Shown piece by piece: positions 52,782 to 62,085 of a DNA stretch of 64,000 nt. The DNA lies in contig CAYMEV010000004.1 of assembly GCA_964389675.1 (NCBI GenBank), positions 1-64,000 of the forward strand, in the 5' to 3' direction. The DNA comes from CAYMEV01 sp964389675 [NCBI: uncultured Candidatus Sumerlaeota bacterium] (GTDB taxonomy: Bacteria > CAYMEV01). How positions within the stretch are numbered: the stretch's first letter is position 1; every line of letters begins with the position of its first letter. The notes beneath the pieces were generated by a model. The model saw nothing but the letters and a program-made list of their open reading frames with translations, searched no databases and was not told the origin of the DNA. The translations under genes were made by a program, and so were the position numbers.

Positions 52782-53630
52782 TCATTTGCTTATTGGTTTT
52801 ATCATTAAAAGACATGGGTTTGCATTTCCCCAGTGGTTTTTCAGTTCTTCCAGGGGGTAAAAACCCGCGCCTGCATAAAAATTTCTTGTTCTCCGGTAAT
52901 TTTCATCCGGGTGAGAAGGGCCCAGGGTCTTAACCGTCAAAAAAAGGCTGTTCTTTTCTCTCAGCATATCGCAGGAGTGATTTACAAGCATCTTTCCTAT
53001 TCCTCTGTTCTGAAGCTCTTTGTATATTCCGGTGACATAGATCTCACTGCAGTATTTATTGTGCTCCTTAAGCGATATAAAACCAACCGGTATATTGCCA
53101 ATACATGCTGTAAAGAAAATTGTATCCGCAACTCCATCAGCATACTCCATTACTGCTGATTCTATGCCGAACCATTCCCCCAGTTCATGAAGGATATCAA
53201 GACAATGTTTTCTCTTCTCCATATCATCTGAAATTTCCTTAATGGAAACGAAACTGCGGGGATCATTCCTTACATCACGCTGCATTTCCGCACACAGGCT
53301 GAGCCATTTTGAGCTGTATTTTTCCGTATCAAGTATCCTGTCACCCAGATCATCTATTTTAAATATTTTATTCTCCATGCACCATTTAATGCATATCAGG
53401 TATGAGAGCCAGTCAAGTTCATCATTATCATGGCATACTTCTATCTCTCCGATACCTCTCTTTTTCAGGACGAACGCCCTTGTATGGCCGTCAGTAAAAA
53501 ATGTCACTCCGCCTATTGTCTTTACAGGTACAGGTCCGATTTCAGGATTTTCATCTATTTCATTGCTGACCAGCTGGATTTTTTCCCGGCATAAAAAAAG
53601 CTGGCTGGGCTGTATATCGCTTATATTCAT
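52782..53630 (-). CDS. ParB-like domain and GNAT acetyltransferase fusion protein
   Basis: About 282 residues. The N-terminal half contains PVPVKTIGGVTFFTDGHTRA (about 35-54), which resembles a ParB-like nuclease fold motif with DGHTRA. It is followed by DELDWLSYLICIKWC and a helical linker. The C-terminal half (about 135-280) is a GNAT acetyltransferase with the acetyl-CoA loop LQNRGIGKML and FYAGAGF. Proteins with this pair of domains are often labelled histone acetyltransferase, without proof. The frame extends to a TTG at 53663, but ATG 53630 is the better start. It begins 213 bp from the divergent amidohydrolase. Confidence 0.82.
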   Translation of the reverse strand: MNISDIQPSQLFLCREKIQLVSNEIDENPEIGPVPVKTIGGVTFFTDGHTRAFVLKKRGIGEIEVCHDNDELDWLSYLICIKWCMENKIFKIDDLGDRILDTEKYSSKWLSLCAEMQRDVRNDPRSFVSIKEISDDMEKRKHCLDILHELGEWFGIESAVMEYADGVADTIFFTACIGNIPVGFISLKEHNKYCSEIYVTGIYKELQNRGIGKMLVNHSCDMLREKNSLFLTVKTLGPSHPDENYRRTRNFYAGAGFYPLEELKNHWGNANPCLLMIKPISK

Positions 53631-53747
53631 GCTGTATTTTCCGCGTTTATCTGATAAATCCAAGAAAAGACCCCCGAAGACTGTAAAAAGAATCGCTCTT
53701 ATCCCTAAATGATATTTATTTAGCTAAAATATGCAAAAAATTTATTC

Positions 53748-53777
53748 TTTACAAATTTTAAGGTGATGGGCTAAGAT
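53748..53777 (+). promoter_or_regulatory. Candidate promoter for the amidohydrolase operon
   Basis: TTTACA (53748-53753), five of six matches to the -35 consensus, is separated by 18 bp from TAAGAT (53772-53777), a weak -10 with four of six matches. It lies 66 bp before ATG 53843 in an AT-rich gap shared with the divergent GNAT gene. Confidence 0.35.
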
Positions 53778-53842
53778 AATAAACCTGACAAATTAATGTC
53801 TGTTCAGCATTTAATAGAATAGAAATTCAAGGAGAACCTGAT

Positions 53843-54976
53843 ATGAAACTGCTTCTTAAAAATGGAAGTTATCATGACCTGGATAAGCAGAAGCTTATAC
53901 ATAAGGATATTTTAATAATTGACGGTAAAATAGCAAAGATGGAAAGGAATATTAAAAAACCCCCCGGCTGCGAAGTAATAGATATTGAAAACAGGACCGC
54001 TCTTCCGGGATTTATAGACCCGCATACACATTTGGGAATGGTACAGAATGGATACCACCTGTTCTTAAGTGACTATAATGAGTATTATTCCTTTTCTTAT
54101 CCTTCACTGAATGCAATAGACGGTATTTATCACCTGGATAGTGCATTTGATGACCTCAGGCAATATGGCACGACAACAATTTGCGTGGCTCCAGGCTCAA
54201 AGAATGTTATCGGGGGCATAGTAATAGCGCTGAAACCATATAAAGGTCGAATTATAGATGACATGGTCATCAAAAATCCGATCGGGCTCAAATGCGCTTT
54301 GGGGGAGAACCCCAAAAGGGATTCTGATAAAAAGAATCAGCACAGTTCTCGAATGGGCAATCTGTATGTCCTGAGAAAGGCACTCTATTGTGCAAGGGAT
54401 TATCTGGAAAAAAAGGATATGAATAAGAATTTTGATGTGGACATGGAGGTACTGGCTGATGTAATAGAGAGGAAAATACCGTTAAGGATGCACGCTCACA
54501 GGTCTGATGATATTATCTCGGCTATCAGGATAAAAAAGGAATTCAATATTGACATCATTATAGAGCATGCAACAGAAGCTCATCTGATTGCGCAGCATGT
54601 CAGGGATCATGGCATACCTCTCATTTTAGGGCCAAACCTCGGGGCAAGGTCAAAACAGGAAACATACAAAAGGTCCTGGAATGCTCCCCTGATACTCAAA
54701 GAAAACAATGTTCTTTTCTCTTTCATGACTGATTATCCCGTAATAAGTTCATATCTGCTTCCATATGCATCAGGGATCTATTTAAGATATGGCTTATCCT
54801 TCTATGATGCACTCAGGGCAATTACGATCAATCCGGCAAAGATACTCGGGCTTGACGATAGGATCGGTTCTATTGAAGAAGGCAAGGATGCTGATATTCT
54901 TGTTTACAGCGGGGATCCCTTCCACATAGGGAGTGTTCCGGAGATTGTCTTAATTGAGGGAGAAAAGGTTAATTGA
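53843..54976 (+). CDS. Amidohydrolase-superfamily metal-dependent hydrolase
   Basis: A 377-residue protein with the amidohydrolase metal site: HTHLG after PGFIDP (about 55-64), the pair RMHAHR and IEHATE supplying further His, and TDYPV with the closing Asp. The N-terminal strand set (LLLKNGSYHDLD) and the C-terminal GSIEEGKDADILVY are the flanking beta-domain of the imidazolonepropionase/dihydroorotase-like group. It lacks a carboxylated Lys where the dinuclear members have one; the substrate is unknown. AAGGAG nine bases before ATG 53843 supports the start. It overlaps the transglycosylase gene by 4 bp (TTGA). Confidence 0.9.
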   Translation: MKLLLKNGSYHDLDKQKLIHKDILIIDGKIAKMERNIKKPPGCEVIDIENRTALPGFIDPHTHLGMVQNGYHLFLSDYNEYYSFSYPSLNAIDGIYHLDSAFDDLRQYGTTTICVAPGSKNVIGGIVIALKPYKGRIIDDMVIKNPIGLKCALGENPKRDSDKKNQHSSRMGNLYVLRKALYCARDYLEKKDMNKNFDVDMEVLADVIERKIPLRMHAHRSDDIISAIRIKKEFNIDIIIEHATEAHLIAQHVRDHGIPLILGPNLGARSKQETYKRSWNAPLILKENNVLFSFMTDYPVISSYLLPYASGIYLRYGLSFYDALRAITINPAKILGLDDRIGSIEEGKDADILVYSGDPFHIGSVPEIVLIEGEKVN

Positions 54977-57150
54977 AAAAAATCAGAATCATGCTTTCAG
55001 CAATCCTTTTCATCCTGGCATATAGCAATATAGCCAGGCTTTCCGCCGCAGAGGATGCAGAAGTATTATTCCTGAAATTGATAAGGGATAATTCTTACAA
55101 GGAGGCTTATTCAATCTATGAGACGGTCTGCAACGATTCATTCCAAGACATATTGGATTATTACAGATTAAAGATTGAAATTGAGCTTGGAATTACAGAT
55201 AAAGCGCTCGAAAGCTTTTTTGATAAAAAGTGGATGCCATTTGCAAAACCTCAGGATTACAGGGAATTTTTTAATTTTTTCATCCACAGGCAGGACATTG
55301 CATATAAAGAAAGCATTATATCTTTTGTAAACATATATTACCCTGATCCTTATAAATATGCTGCCTTGCTTGATTATGCAGTCTATCTTAAAGAAAAGGG
55401 CAATATCATAAAATCACATGAGATACTGGATATAATAGCCAGACGCAAGGGATACAGCTGGGAGAAGAGGAAAGCTCTTATTATGCTTTATGAAATCGAG
55501 GACAAAACATCCCTGAAGCTATCTGACCTTAAAAAAAGGACAGGCCTGTGCCTTGAGTTAAGGCTGCTGTCAATCGCGGAGGATTATATCGATTATATGC
55601 ATAATAACCTGGGATTAAGCGAGTTTGATTACCATATGCTTATTGCTGAGCTTAAGCACCGGCATGAGGATTATCAGGAAAGCCTCAGGCATTATGTTCT
55701 TGCCCGCAAATATATTACCGACCCAAAGGAAGACTCACCGCTTCATTTTAAGATACTCCTGAGATACCTTTATCTGGGATTATTTAATGAAGGCCTCGAA
55801 TATGCAGATGATCACTATAATCATCTTGAAAGGAAATACAAAGCCTATTTCCTTCTGACAAAGATAAGGCTCCTTTCGCTTCTTGAAAGGTATGGCGAAG
55901 CAGAAAAAACCTATATACTGCTTATAGATAAATTCAGGAAATACAGGGATATATGCTCCACAGCACAGCTTTCACTTGCAAGCTATCTAGTATTTATTAA
56001 AGACTTTGAATCAGCATCTGAGATACTTTCAGGCAACCTAACGCGCCATGAGGGTTACAGGCAGAACAAACTTCTTCTCAAGGCAATTATTCATAAAGCC
56101 GGGGATGATAATATGAAGGCTCTGGAAGATCTGCAGAATCTCATTGGGATCAATGCCAGCAGCTATTATTCAGTATTCGCATTTGATTTATTAAAATCCT
56201 TTCCTGCAGAGGAAGTAAAAAGGATCAAAGGCCTTGAGGTCTTTTTTAACAGCTTTAGAACCGGGGTTGATCTCAGTTATATATCAGAAAACTATGATTT
56301 AAGCAGCAGACAGTCAGTATTACTCAGGCAGGCATATGATCTTGAGCAAAAAGGGATTAAATGCTTTATAGAAAGCATAAAGGCTTTATCAGGTGAAGAT
56401 GCAGTACTTCAAAATTCTGTCGATACTGTAATCCGGCTCATGGAAAACTCATTCTTTGATGAAGCAATACATATACTGAAAAACATAAGGTCAGATGACA
56501 TAATGATAAAAAACATGGTCTTTTTGTCCAGCATCTACCTTATAAGCAGGCATCAGGAGCCTTATATGGCCCTGAAACTGGCTGAAAGCAGCGATCTCAT
56601 GAAAAGCCGGAACATCCCTTTCATAATTCTACCAGGCTATCTCAGGACAGCATTATACCCCTGTGATTATATGCCATATGTGCTGAAGTACCTCAAGGAC
56701 CCGGACATCTCGCCCTTCTTCGTTCTCGCCGTTATGAGGGAGGAAAGCCGTTTTCAGCCAGCTATTGTATCATGGGCAGGAGCTATCGGCCTGATGCAGC
56801 TTCTTGAGGATACTGCATTAAGGTTTATTAAAGCTGATGATAATACTGATATTGATGCAATTCTGGATAAGGGTAATAATGTGAAAATCGGTATTGAATA
56901 CATAAAAGACCTGTATGATGAATTTAAAAGCCTTGATTTTGTTGCAGTAGCATATAATGCCGGTGAAAAAAGAAAAAGGCTGCTCTATCTTGAATCTGAC
57001 CATCCCCTTAAATATTTTCTGCTTTCCAATATTGTATGGTTCCCTGAAACAAGGCATTATCTAAGAAAGGTCTGGTCAAGCTATATCATTTACCAGCTGG
57101 TTTATCAGCATTCTATTCTTAAATTCATAAAAAGATTGAACAGATCATGA
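54973..57150 (+). CDS. Periplasmic soluble lytic murein transglycosylase, Slt70-like
   Basis: A 725-residue exported enzyme. A signal peptide with a basic n-region (KKIR) and hydrophobic core ends near SAA|ED. About 30-560 is a helical superhelix like the U and L domains of Slt70. The lysozyme-like catalytic domain (about 575-715) has REESRF with the catalytic Glu near 589, AIGLMQL, and VAYNAGEKR. The enzyme cleaves peptidoglycan glycan strands and forms anhydromuropeptides. The TTG start at 54973 overlaps the amidohydrolase stop and keeps the basic n-region; ATG 54991 would remove it. Two amidohydrolases flank the gene. Confidence 0.92.
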   Translation: MKKIRIMLSAILFILAYSNIARLSAAEDAEVLFLKLIRDNSYKEAYSIYETVCNDSFQDILDYYRLKIEIELGITDKALESFFDKKWMPFAKPQDYREFFNFFIHRQDIAYKESIISFVNIYYPDPYKYAALLDYAVYLKEKGNIIKSHEILDIIARRKGYSWEKRKALIMLYEIEDKTSLKLSDLKKRTGLCLELRLLSIAEDYIDYMHNNLGLSEFDYHMLIAELKHRHEDYQESLRHYVLARKYITDPKEDSPLHFKILLRYLYLGLFNEGLEYADDHYNHLERKYKAYFLLTKIRLLSLLERYGEAEKTYILLIDKFRKYRDICSTAQLSLASYLVFIKDFESASEILSGNLTRHEGYRQNKLLLKAIIHKAGDDNMKALEDLQNLIGINASSYYSVFAFDLLKSFPAEEVKRIKGLEVFFNSFRTGVDLSYISENYDLSSRQSVLLRQAYDLEQKGIKCFIESIKALSGEDAVLQNSVDTVIRLMENSFFDEAIHILKNIRSDDIMIKNMVFLSSIYLISRHQEPYMALKLAESSDLMKSRNIPFIILPGYLRTALYPCDYMPYVLKYLKDPDISPFFVLAVMREESRFQPAIVSWAGAIGLMQLLEDTALRFIKADDNTDIDAILDKGNNVKIGIEYIKDLYDEFKSLDFVAVAYNAGEKRKRLLYLESDHPLKYFLLSNIVWFPETRHYLRKVWSSYIIYQLVYQHSILKFIKRLNRS

Positions 57151-57228
57151 TTCACCTATAATATTCATGTAAATATATTGTTAAAAACCTGTAAAGGGTA
57201 AACTTAAAAACCGGAGTTATCATGGAAT

Positions 57229-58761
57229 ATGAAAAATACAATAATTAAAAATGCTCATATCTTTTGCCAGGACAGATTTATTACAGGGGATATAATGATA
57301 TATGACAATATAATAAGAGAAATAGGGATCATAAATCTCAGTGAGATAGACAGGTCAGGATTTGACATAGTAAAACTTGATAATAACACTGTAATACCTG
57401 CATTTTTCGATGCACATACGCATTTCTACAGCTATGCATTATCACTTAACTGCCTGAATATTGAAGAATGCGGAAGCATTGATGATATAAGGGACTCGCT
57501 TATCAGTTTCATAAAAGAAAATGACAGGGAGGTAATATTCGGCAGGGGCTGGAGCAAATCCATCTCAAACAAGAATTATCCTACAAGGTTTGATATTGAT
57601 GATATATCAGGCGACAGGATCATAATGCTTGAAAGCAAGGATAGCCACAGTGTTATACTGAACTCCAGGGCCCTGGAGTTTTGCGGGATTGGTGATGATA
57701 CATATATTGAAAACGGAATAATAGAGAGGGACAGTAATAACCGGATAAATGGCCTCCTTGCCGAAAATGCGGTAAAGCTTTCAAAGCCGATCTATGACAG
57801 GCTTTACAGGCTTGATGAAAAATCAGCGATCGATGCTGTTGAACATGCTTCCAGGAGGCTTCTGGAGCTTGGGATTACCTCCATTTTCAATGTTGAAGAC
57901 ATATTTTCCACCTGCAGGATCCTTAAAGCGATCAGGCAAGGCCGTTTTTACCAGAATTTACTTACTACCATACCTGAACAGGAACTGAACGAGATTGATT
58001 CAATACCATATAGAAAACTTTTAAGGGGAGTCAAGTGCTTCATGGACGGAGCACTGGGAAACCTGGAAGCTGCAATGGCAGAGCCATACCTGAATCATGA
58101 AAATAGCACCGGGGTATTAACAAAGAGCTATAATGGCCTTCTTGCCAGTATTGAGATGTCCTGCAAAGAAGGGCTTCCTGTAGTGGTACATGCAATCGGG
58201 GATAAAGCCAACAGGACTGTGCTGGATGCCCTGAAGGAGTCTAAAGAGAGAAAGCTGGAATATCCGGACAGGATTGAGCATGCTCAACTCCTGTTTCCTG
58301 ATTTTATCAGCAATAATTATCCTGAGGATATTGTGTTCTCTATGCAGCCTTCCCATCTTCTGACTGATATTAAGCCCATCAGGAAATTCTGGGGGGAGGA
58401 CCGGGCAAAGTATGCTTTTGCCTTTAATACCATACTGGGCAATGGAAACAGGCTGATCTTTGGTACGGATACCCCCATAGAGAAGCCGGACCCATTATAC
58501 GGCATCTACGCAGCAGTTAAAAGAAGGGACAAGGATAATTACCCAGAAACGCCATTCATGCCGGAGCAGGCCCTGTCACCAGAAAAGGCTCTTGCGAGCT
58601 ATACAACGATACCTCATGGAATTTACGGGGAGGATAATGCAATTAAGATAGGAAATAGTCCAAACTTCATTGTTTACAACAGGCATATCCGCTTTGAAAG
58701 CTTAAAGTATGAAGACCTCTCCGATTTGAATGTTGTTTCGGTTTTCCGCCCGGGGCAATAG
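57229..58761 (+). CDS. YtcJ-like amidohydrolase
   Basis: A 510-residue amidohydrolase of the YtcJ/NfdA-like group. The metal motifs are FDAHTHFY (about 61-68), a carboxylated-Lys position in KCFMDGALGN, HAIGDKANR and the closing FGTDTPIEKPDP. These proteins act on amide or N-formyl compounds, and some are related to N-substituted formamide deformylase, but the substrate is unknown here. It lies 78 bp after the transglycosylase gene, probably in the same operon. It converges on dsbD with 18 bp between stops. Confidence 0.92.
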   Translation: MKNTIIKNAHIFCQDRFITGDIMIYDNIIREIGIINLSEIDRSGFDIVKLDNNTVIPAFFDAHTHFYSYALSLNCLNIEECGSIDDIRDSLISFIKENDREVIFGRGWSKSISNKNYPTRFDIDDISGDRIIMLESKDSHSVILNSRALEFCGIGDDTYIENGIIERDSNNRINGLLAENAVKLSKPIYDRLYRLDEKSAIDAVEHASRRLLELGITSIFNVEDIFSTCRILKAIRQGRFYQNLLTTIPEQELNEIDSIPYRKLLRGVKCFMDGALGNLEAAMAEPYLNHENSTGVLTKSYNGLLASIEMSCKEGLPVVVHAIGDKANRTVLDALKESKERKLEYPDRIEHAQLLFPDFISNNYPEDIVFSMQPSHLLTDIKPIRKFWGEDRAKYAFAFNTILGNGNRLIFGTDTPIEKPDPLYGIYAAVKRRDKDNYPETPFMPEQALSPEKALASYTTIPHGIYGEDNAIKIGNSPNFIVYNRHIRFESLKYEDLSDLNVVSVFRPGQ

Positions 58762-58779
58762 GCATATGATCAGGCCATC

Positions 58780-60582
58780 TTATATACTTCTAAGCAGTTT
58801 TATAAGCTGATCCCCGTCAATATAGCGGTCAATCCTTAAAAGTTCCCTGTTTGAAGGGCTGTATACGATTATCATTGGCAGGCCTTTAATTGAATATTCC
58901 TGCATAATCTTCTCGTTATCGCTGTCAATTGCAGTTAGATCTACCTTTATCATTATATAGTTTTCAAGATATTCGATTACATCCCTTTCCCTGAATGTTG
59001 TTCTCTCCATCTTTTTGCAGTAGGCACACCAGTCGGCCGTAAAATGGATAATAGCCGGCTTGCCTTCCCGTTCTGACCTTGCCATGCCCTCATCCAGGTC
59101 ATAAATCCAGTGCATTTCTGATGACATCCTGCTGTCCTGCAGAAAACCCCCGGCTGGTGCATAGCTCTCGTACAGCTTCAGGGATCCGTAAGCCACTAAT
59201 AATATACCGACTGCTATTATTATGTTCTTTAGTGTATCATCCTTCAGATGAGAAAGAACCTCCCTTATAAAGAATATTCCCATAAGAATAATAATAAACC
59301 CGTAGGCAAAAAGAACTGCCTGGCTGTCAAGCAGCGGGGCTGCAAAATATACAAGAAGCATCAGGATTGCATAGCCAAAGAAGTGCTTGACCAGAACCAT
59401 CCATCCCCCTGCTTTTGGAAGGGAGGAAAGTACTCCAGAAAATGTTCCGATTAAGATAAAGAGAAGGCCCAGCCCAAGTGCATATATGAACAGGAATAAA
59501 AAACCCAGTAATGGATTCTGCGTAGAAGCAATATATGTAAGAATTGTTATGACGACAGGGCCTGCACATGGAGCGGCAATGAGGCCAAACACCATCCCAA
59601 GAATGAATACTCCGCCGAAGCCGCCCTTTCTGCTGCTGGACAGCCTGTCCTGAATTGATGCGGGGAGCTGCAGGTCAAAAAAGCCGAACATTGATAATGC
59701 CATTAAAAAGAGTATTGATATTATCAGAATAATAAATACCGGGTGCTGTGCTATTGAACCGAACAAAGCCCCTGTAAGACCGGATATCAATCCCAGGACA
59801 GCATATGTAAGGCTGAGGCCGAGGACATATACAACAGCCTTTAGAAAACTGGAAGACCTTTTTTTGCCCATATCTCCTGAAAATAATGCGATGGTAATGG
59901 GTATCATCGGATATACACACGGTGTAAAGCTTGTAAGGATTCCGGCAATGAAAATAAAAAACAATGCCAGCAATATGCTTTCCGAAAGGGCTTTCTTGAG
60001 CCTGTTCTCGATAATACCGCCAGTTTCCCTGATTGCATCCTGCCTGTTTTGATAGCCCGGTTCCTGTTCACTTTCATCCAGTTTGCTGATCTCCTTAAAC
60101 TGCGCAATCCGGGCTGATCCTTCATCATTGCCCAAATTCATATCAAGTTCAAAAAACCGGTCAACCGGCGGCATGCATTGCTCAAAAGGCAGTTCATTGC
60201 AGGTCTGGTATTTGATTCTTCCCTGGAAATGGCGGTCAGGCCCGTTTTTTCGCCTGTTTATTTCATCACTCTCTATTATAAAACGGAAAGATACCTTGTC
60301 TCTGTATATTAAGCTGCCATTATAAAAAATGCTTTCATGGTATGACCGGTTCCTGATTGAAAAGCCATCCGGCATTAAAAGGTCAGAATCTAAAAACTCA
60401 GAGGTTATATGCACATTGGCAGGAAGCTCAACAATTATATCCAGCTGCAGTGCATCAGCATTCTCAGTATCAGGAATAAGGCTGTATGACAGTGTATATT
60501 CGGATGGCTCCAGCGCAAAAAGAACATGTGTAAAGCAGAAAAAGATAAACATGAACAGGCATAAAATTCTTGAAGCTTTCAT
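58780..60582 (-). CDS. dsbD: Thiol:disulfide interchange protein DsbD
   Basis: DsbD carries electrons from cytoplasmic thioredoxin across the membrane to reduce periplasmic disulfides. A signal peptide (about 1-23) leads the periplasmic alpha domain (about 24-150), whose immunoglobulin-like fold has a Cys pair (CNELPFEQC). A transmembrane domain of eight helices (about 200-460) with the paired Cys TPCVYPM and APCAGPV follows. The C-terminal thioredoxin-like gamma domain has CAYC near 519-522. The order is that of E. coli DsbD. It is the last gene of the minus-strand run after the tRNA-Leu gene. Confidence 0.95.
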   Translation of the reverse strand: MKASRILCLFMFIFFCFTHVLFALEPSEYTLSYSLIPDTENADALQLDIIVELPANVHITSEFLDSDLLMPDGFSIRNRSYHESIFYNGSLIYRDKVSFRFIIESDEINRRKNGPDRHFQGRIKYQTCNELPFEQCMPPVDRFFELDMNLGNDEGSARIAQFKEISKLDESEQEPGYQNRQDAIRETGGIIENRLKKALSESILLALFFIFIAGILTSFTPCVYPMIPITIALFSGDMGKKRSSSFLKAVVYVLGLSLTYAVLGLISGLTGALFGSIAQHPVFIILIISILFLMALSMFGFFDLQLPASIQDRLSSSRKGGFGGVFILGMVFGLIAAPCAGPVVITILTYIASTQNPLLGFLFLFIYALGLGLLFILIGTFSGVLSSLPKAGGWMVLVKHFFGYAILMLLVYFAAPLLDSQAVLFAYGFIIILMGIFFIREVLSHLKDDTLKNIIIAVGILLVAYGSLKLYESYAPAGGFLQDSRMSSEMHWIYDLDEGMARSEREGKPAIIHFTADWCAYCKKMERTTFRERDVIEYLENYIMIKVDLTAIDSDNEKIMQEYSIKGLPMIIVYSPSNRELLRIDRYIDGDQLIKLLRSI

Positions 60583-60608
60583 TTTATTTCCGCCTCTTAA
60601 TAAGAAAA

Positions 60609-60690
60609 TGCCGTGGGGGAGACTTGAACTCCCACGGGTTTCCCCACTGCCCCCTCAAGACAGCGTGTCTACCTGTTCCACCACCACGGC
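60609..60690 (-). tRNA. tRNA-Leu (anticodon GAG)
   Basis: An 82-nt tRNA read on the minus strand. The acceptor stem GCCGTGG (60690-60684) pairs with CCACGGC (60616-60610), discriminator base A at 60609. The anticodon stem CTGTC/GGCAG encloses loop TTGAGGG with anticodon GAG, which reads CUC and CUU. The long variable arm (TGGGGAAACCCG) marks it as a class II tRNA, and the T arm is GGGAG/CTCCC around TTCAAGT. CCA is not encoded. It lies 11 bp after secG, the conserved gap-pgk-tpiA-secG-tRNA-Leu order. Confidence 0.96.
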
Positions 60691-60701
60691 ACTGTTATAT
60701 A

Positions 60702-61238
60702 TCAGCTGTTACTGCTATGCTCTTCAGTTTGTTCCCTGATATCAGGTCCTTCCTCTGCCGGTTCGGGAATATCTGTTTCAGCAGGTATATCTCCGGAAAT
60801 ATTTTCACTTTCATTAAGATCTGAAGATTCTTCCTCGCCGGATATTCCTTCACTGTTATCCTCTGAAGCAGCTTCACCTGAAGATGTCTCATCCATTTCT
60901 TCGGTGGGAATACCTGCTTTTTGTTCCCCTTCCTGGCTTTCTGCAGGGATATCTCCCGGCTGAGCTGTCTCCTCAATAACTGTCTCTTCACCCTCCACGA
61001 CTGCATTTCTTTTTGCATTAATATATGCCAGGCTCAGTGAGGTTATCATAAATATTATTGCAAGGGCTACCGTCATTTTATGCAGAAATGTAGTAGCACC
61101 CCTTACGCCTAATGTTGATTCAGCAGCACCTGAAAGAAATCCGGATAATCCGCCGCCTTTTGATGACTGCAATAAAACAATCACAATCAGCAAAATACTT
61201 ACTATCACATGAATAAATACGATCAATCCGCTTACCAT
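60702..61238 (-). CDS. secG: Protein translocase subunit SecG with an acidic tail
   Basis: SecG is a small helper of SecYEG. Two transmembrane helices (about 4-23 and 53-72) flank the conserved LLQSSKGGGLSGFLSG (about 22-37). The family is usually 70-110 residues; this one has 178 because of about 100 extra residues at the C terminus, dominated by Glu, Asp, Ser, Gln and Gly (repeats of SE.SE, GDIPAE). The tail is not similar to any domain I know and probably is disordered. AAGGAT lies before ATG 61238. It follows tpiA by 76 bp and precedes tRNA-Leu by 11 bp. Confidence 0.93.
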   Translation of the reverse strand: MVSGLIVFIHVIVSILLIVIVLLQSSKGGGLSGFLSGAAESTLGVRGATTFLHKMTVALAIIFMITSLSLAYINAKRNAVVEGEETVIEETAQPGDIPAESQEGEQKAGIPTEEMDETSSGEAASEDNSEGISGEEESSDLNESENISGDIPAETDIPEPAEEGPDIREQTEEHSSNS

Positions 61239-61314
61239 AAAATCATCCTTATAATCAAAATTAATATAGAAAACATAAAATAACTAAATAAAACTGCTTG
61301 TAAAGAAAAAAAAC

Positions 61315-62076
61315 TCAAATACTGTCGAATCTGATAATTTTCAGGAAATCATCAATGCTCAGCGATGCTCCGCCGACAAGTACCCCGTCTATATCCTTCT
61401 TGCCCATAAGCCCTTTTATATTCCCGGGCTTTACACTGCCTCCATACAATATCCTTATGCTCTCTGCTGTATCATTATCATATATATTTCCTATTGTATT
61501 TCTGATAAATCTGTGGGCTTCCTGTGCTGTTTCCGGCGTTGCCGTCAGTCCGGTACCTATGGCCCATACAGGTTCATATGCAATTGTTATGAGGGCCGCC
61601 ATGTCCCTGTCAAGCATATGAAAAGCATTCTTAAGTGACCTGCTAAGCACATCAAATGTACGTTCCGCCTTCCTTTCCTCAGCAGTTTCACCTATGCATA
61701 CTATAGGTTTCAGTGAGGCAGAAAGTGCTGACCTGGTCTTAAGATTCACAATTTCATCCGTCTCGGCAAAATATTTCCTCCTCTCAGAATGCCCTATCAG
61801 GACATGATTGCAATTTATATCCCTGAGCTGGAGAGGGCTTATCTCACCTGTATATGCTCCCTCATTAATATAAAAAACATTCTGGGCACACAGGATGATC
61901 TTTGAATTTTCAGTTATTGATGAAACTGCATCAAGGTGCAGATAAACAGGTGCTATGAGTATATCCCTGTCTGCTATTTCATTTGTTTCACTGCACAGCC
62001 TTTCAAAGAACTCCAGAGTTTCAGCCTTGTTCTTGTGCATTTTCCAATTGCCGCAAATAAAAGGTCTTCTGTCCAT
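61315..62076 (-). CDS. tpiA: Triosephosphate isomerase
   Basis: TpiA interconverts dihydroxyacetone phosphate and glyceraldehyde-3-phosphate. GNWKMHK (9-15) carries the catalytic Lys. GHSERR supplies the His, AYEPVWAIGTG the catalytic Glu, and GGSVKPGN the phosphate-binding loop. The 253-residue length is standard. It lies 9 bp downstream of pgk on the minus strand. Confidence 0.98.
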   Translation of the reverse strand: MDRRPFICGNWKMHKNKAETLEFFERLCSETNEIADRDILIAPVYLHLDAVSSITENSKIILCAQNVFYINEGAYTGEISPLQLRDINCNHVLIGHSERRKYFAETDEIVNLKTRSALSASLKPIVCIGETAEERKAERTFDVLSRSLKNAFHMLDRDMAALITIAYEPVWAIGTGLTATPETAQEAHRFIRNTIGNIYDNDTAESIRILYGGSVKPGNIKGLMGKKDIDGVLVGGASLSIDDFLKIIRFDSI

Positions 62077-62085
62077 AAAATACTC

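Noticed and set aside
57222-57248. Short open frame (MEYEKYNN) overlapping the start of the YtcJ-like gene
   Set aside because: Eight codons, no better ribosome-binding site than the main start, and no attenuator structure or repeated codons that would indicate a leader peptide.
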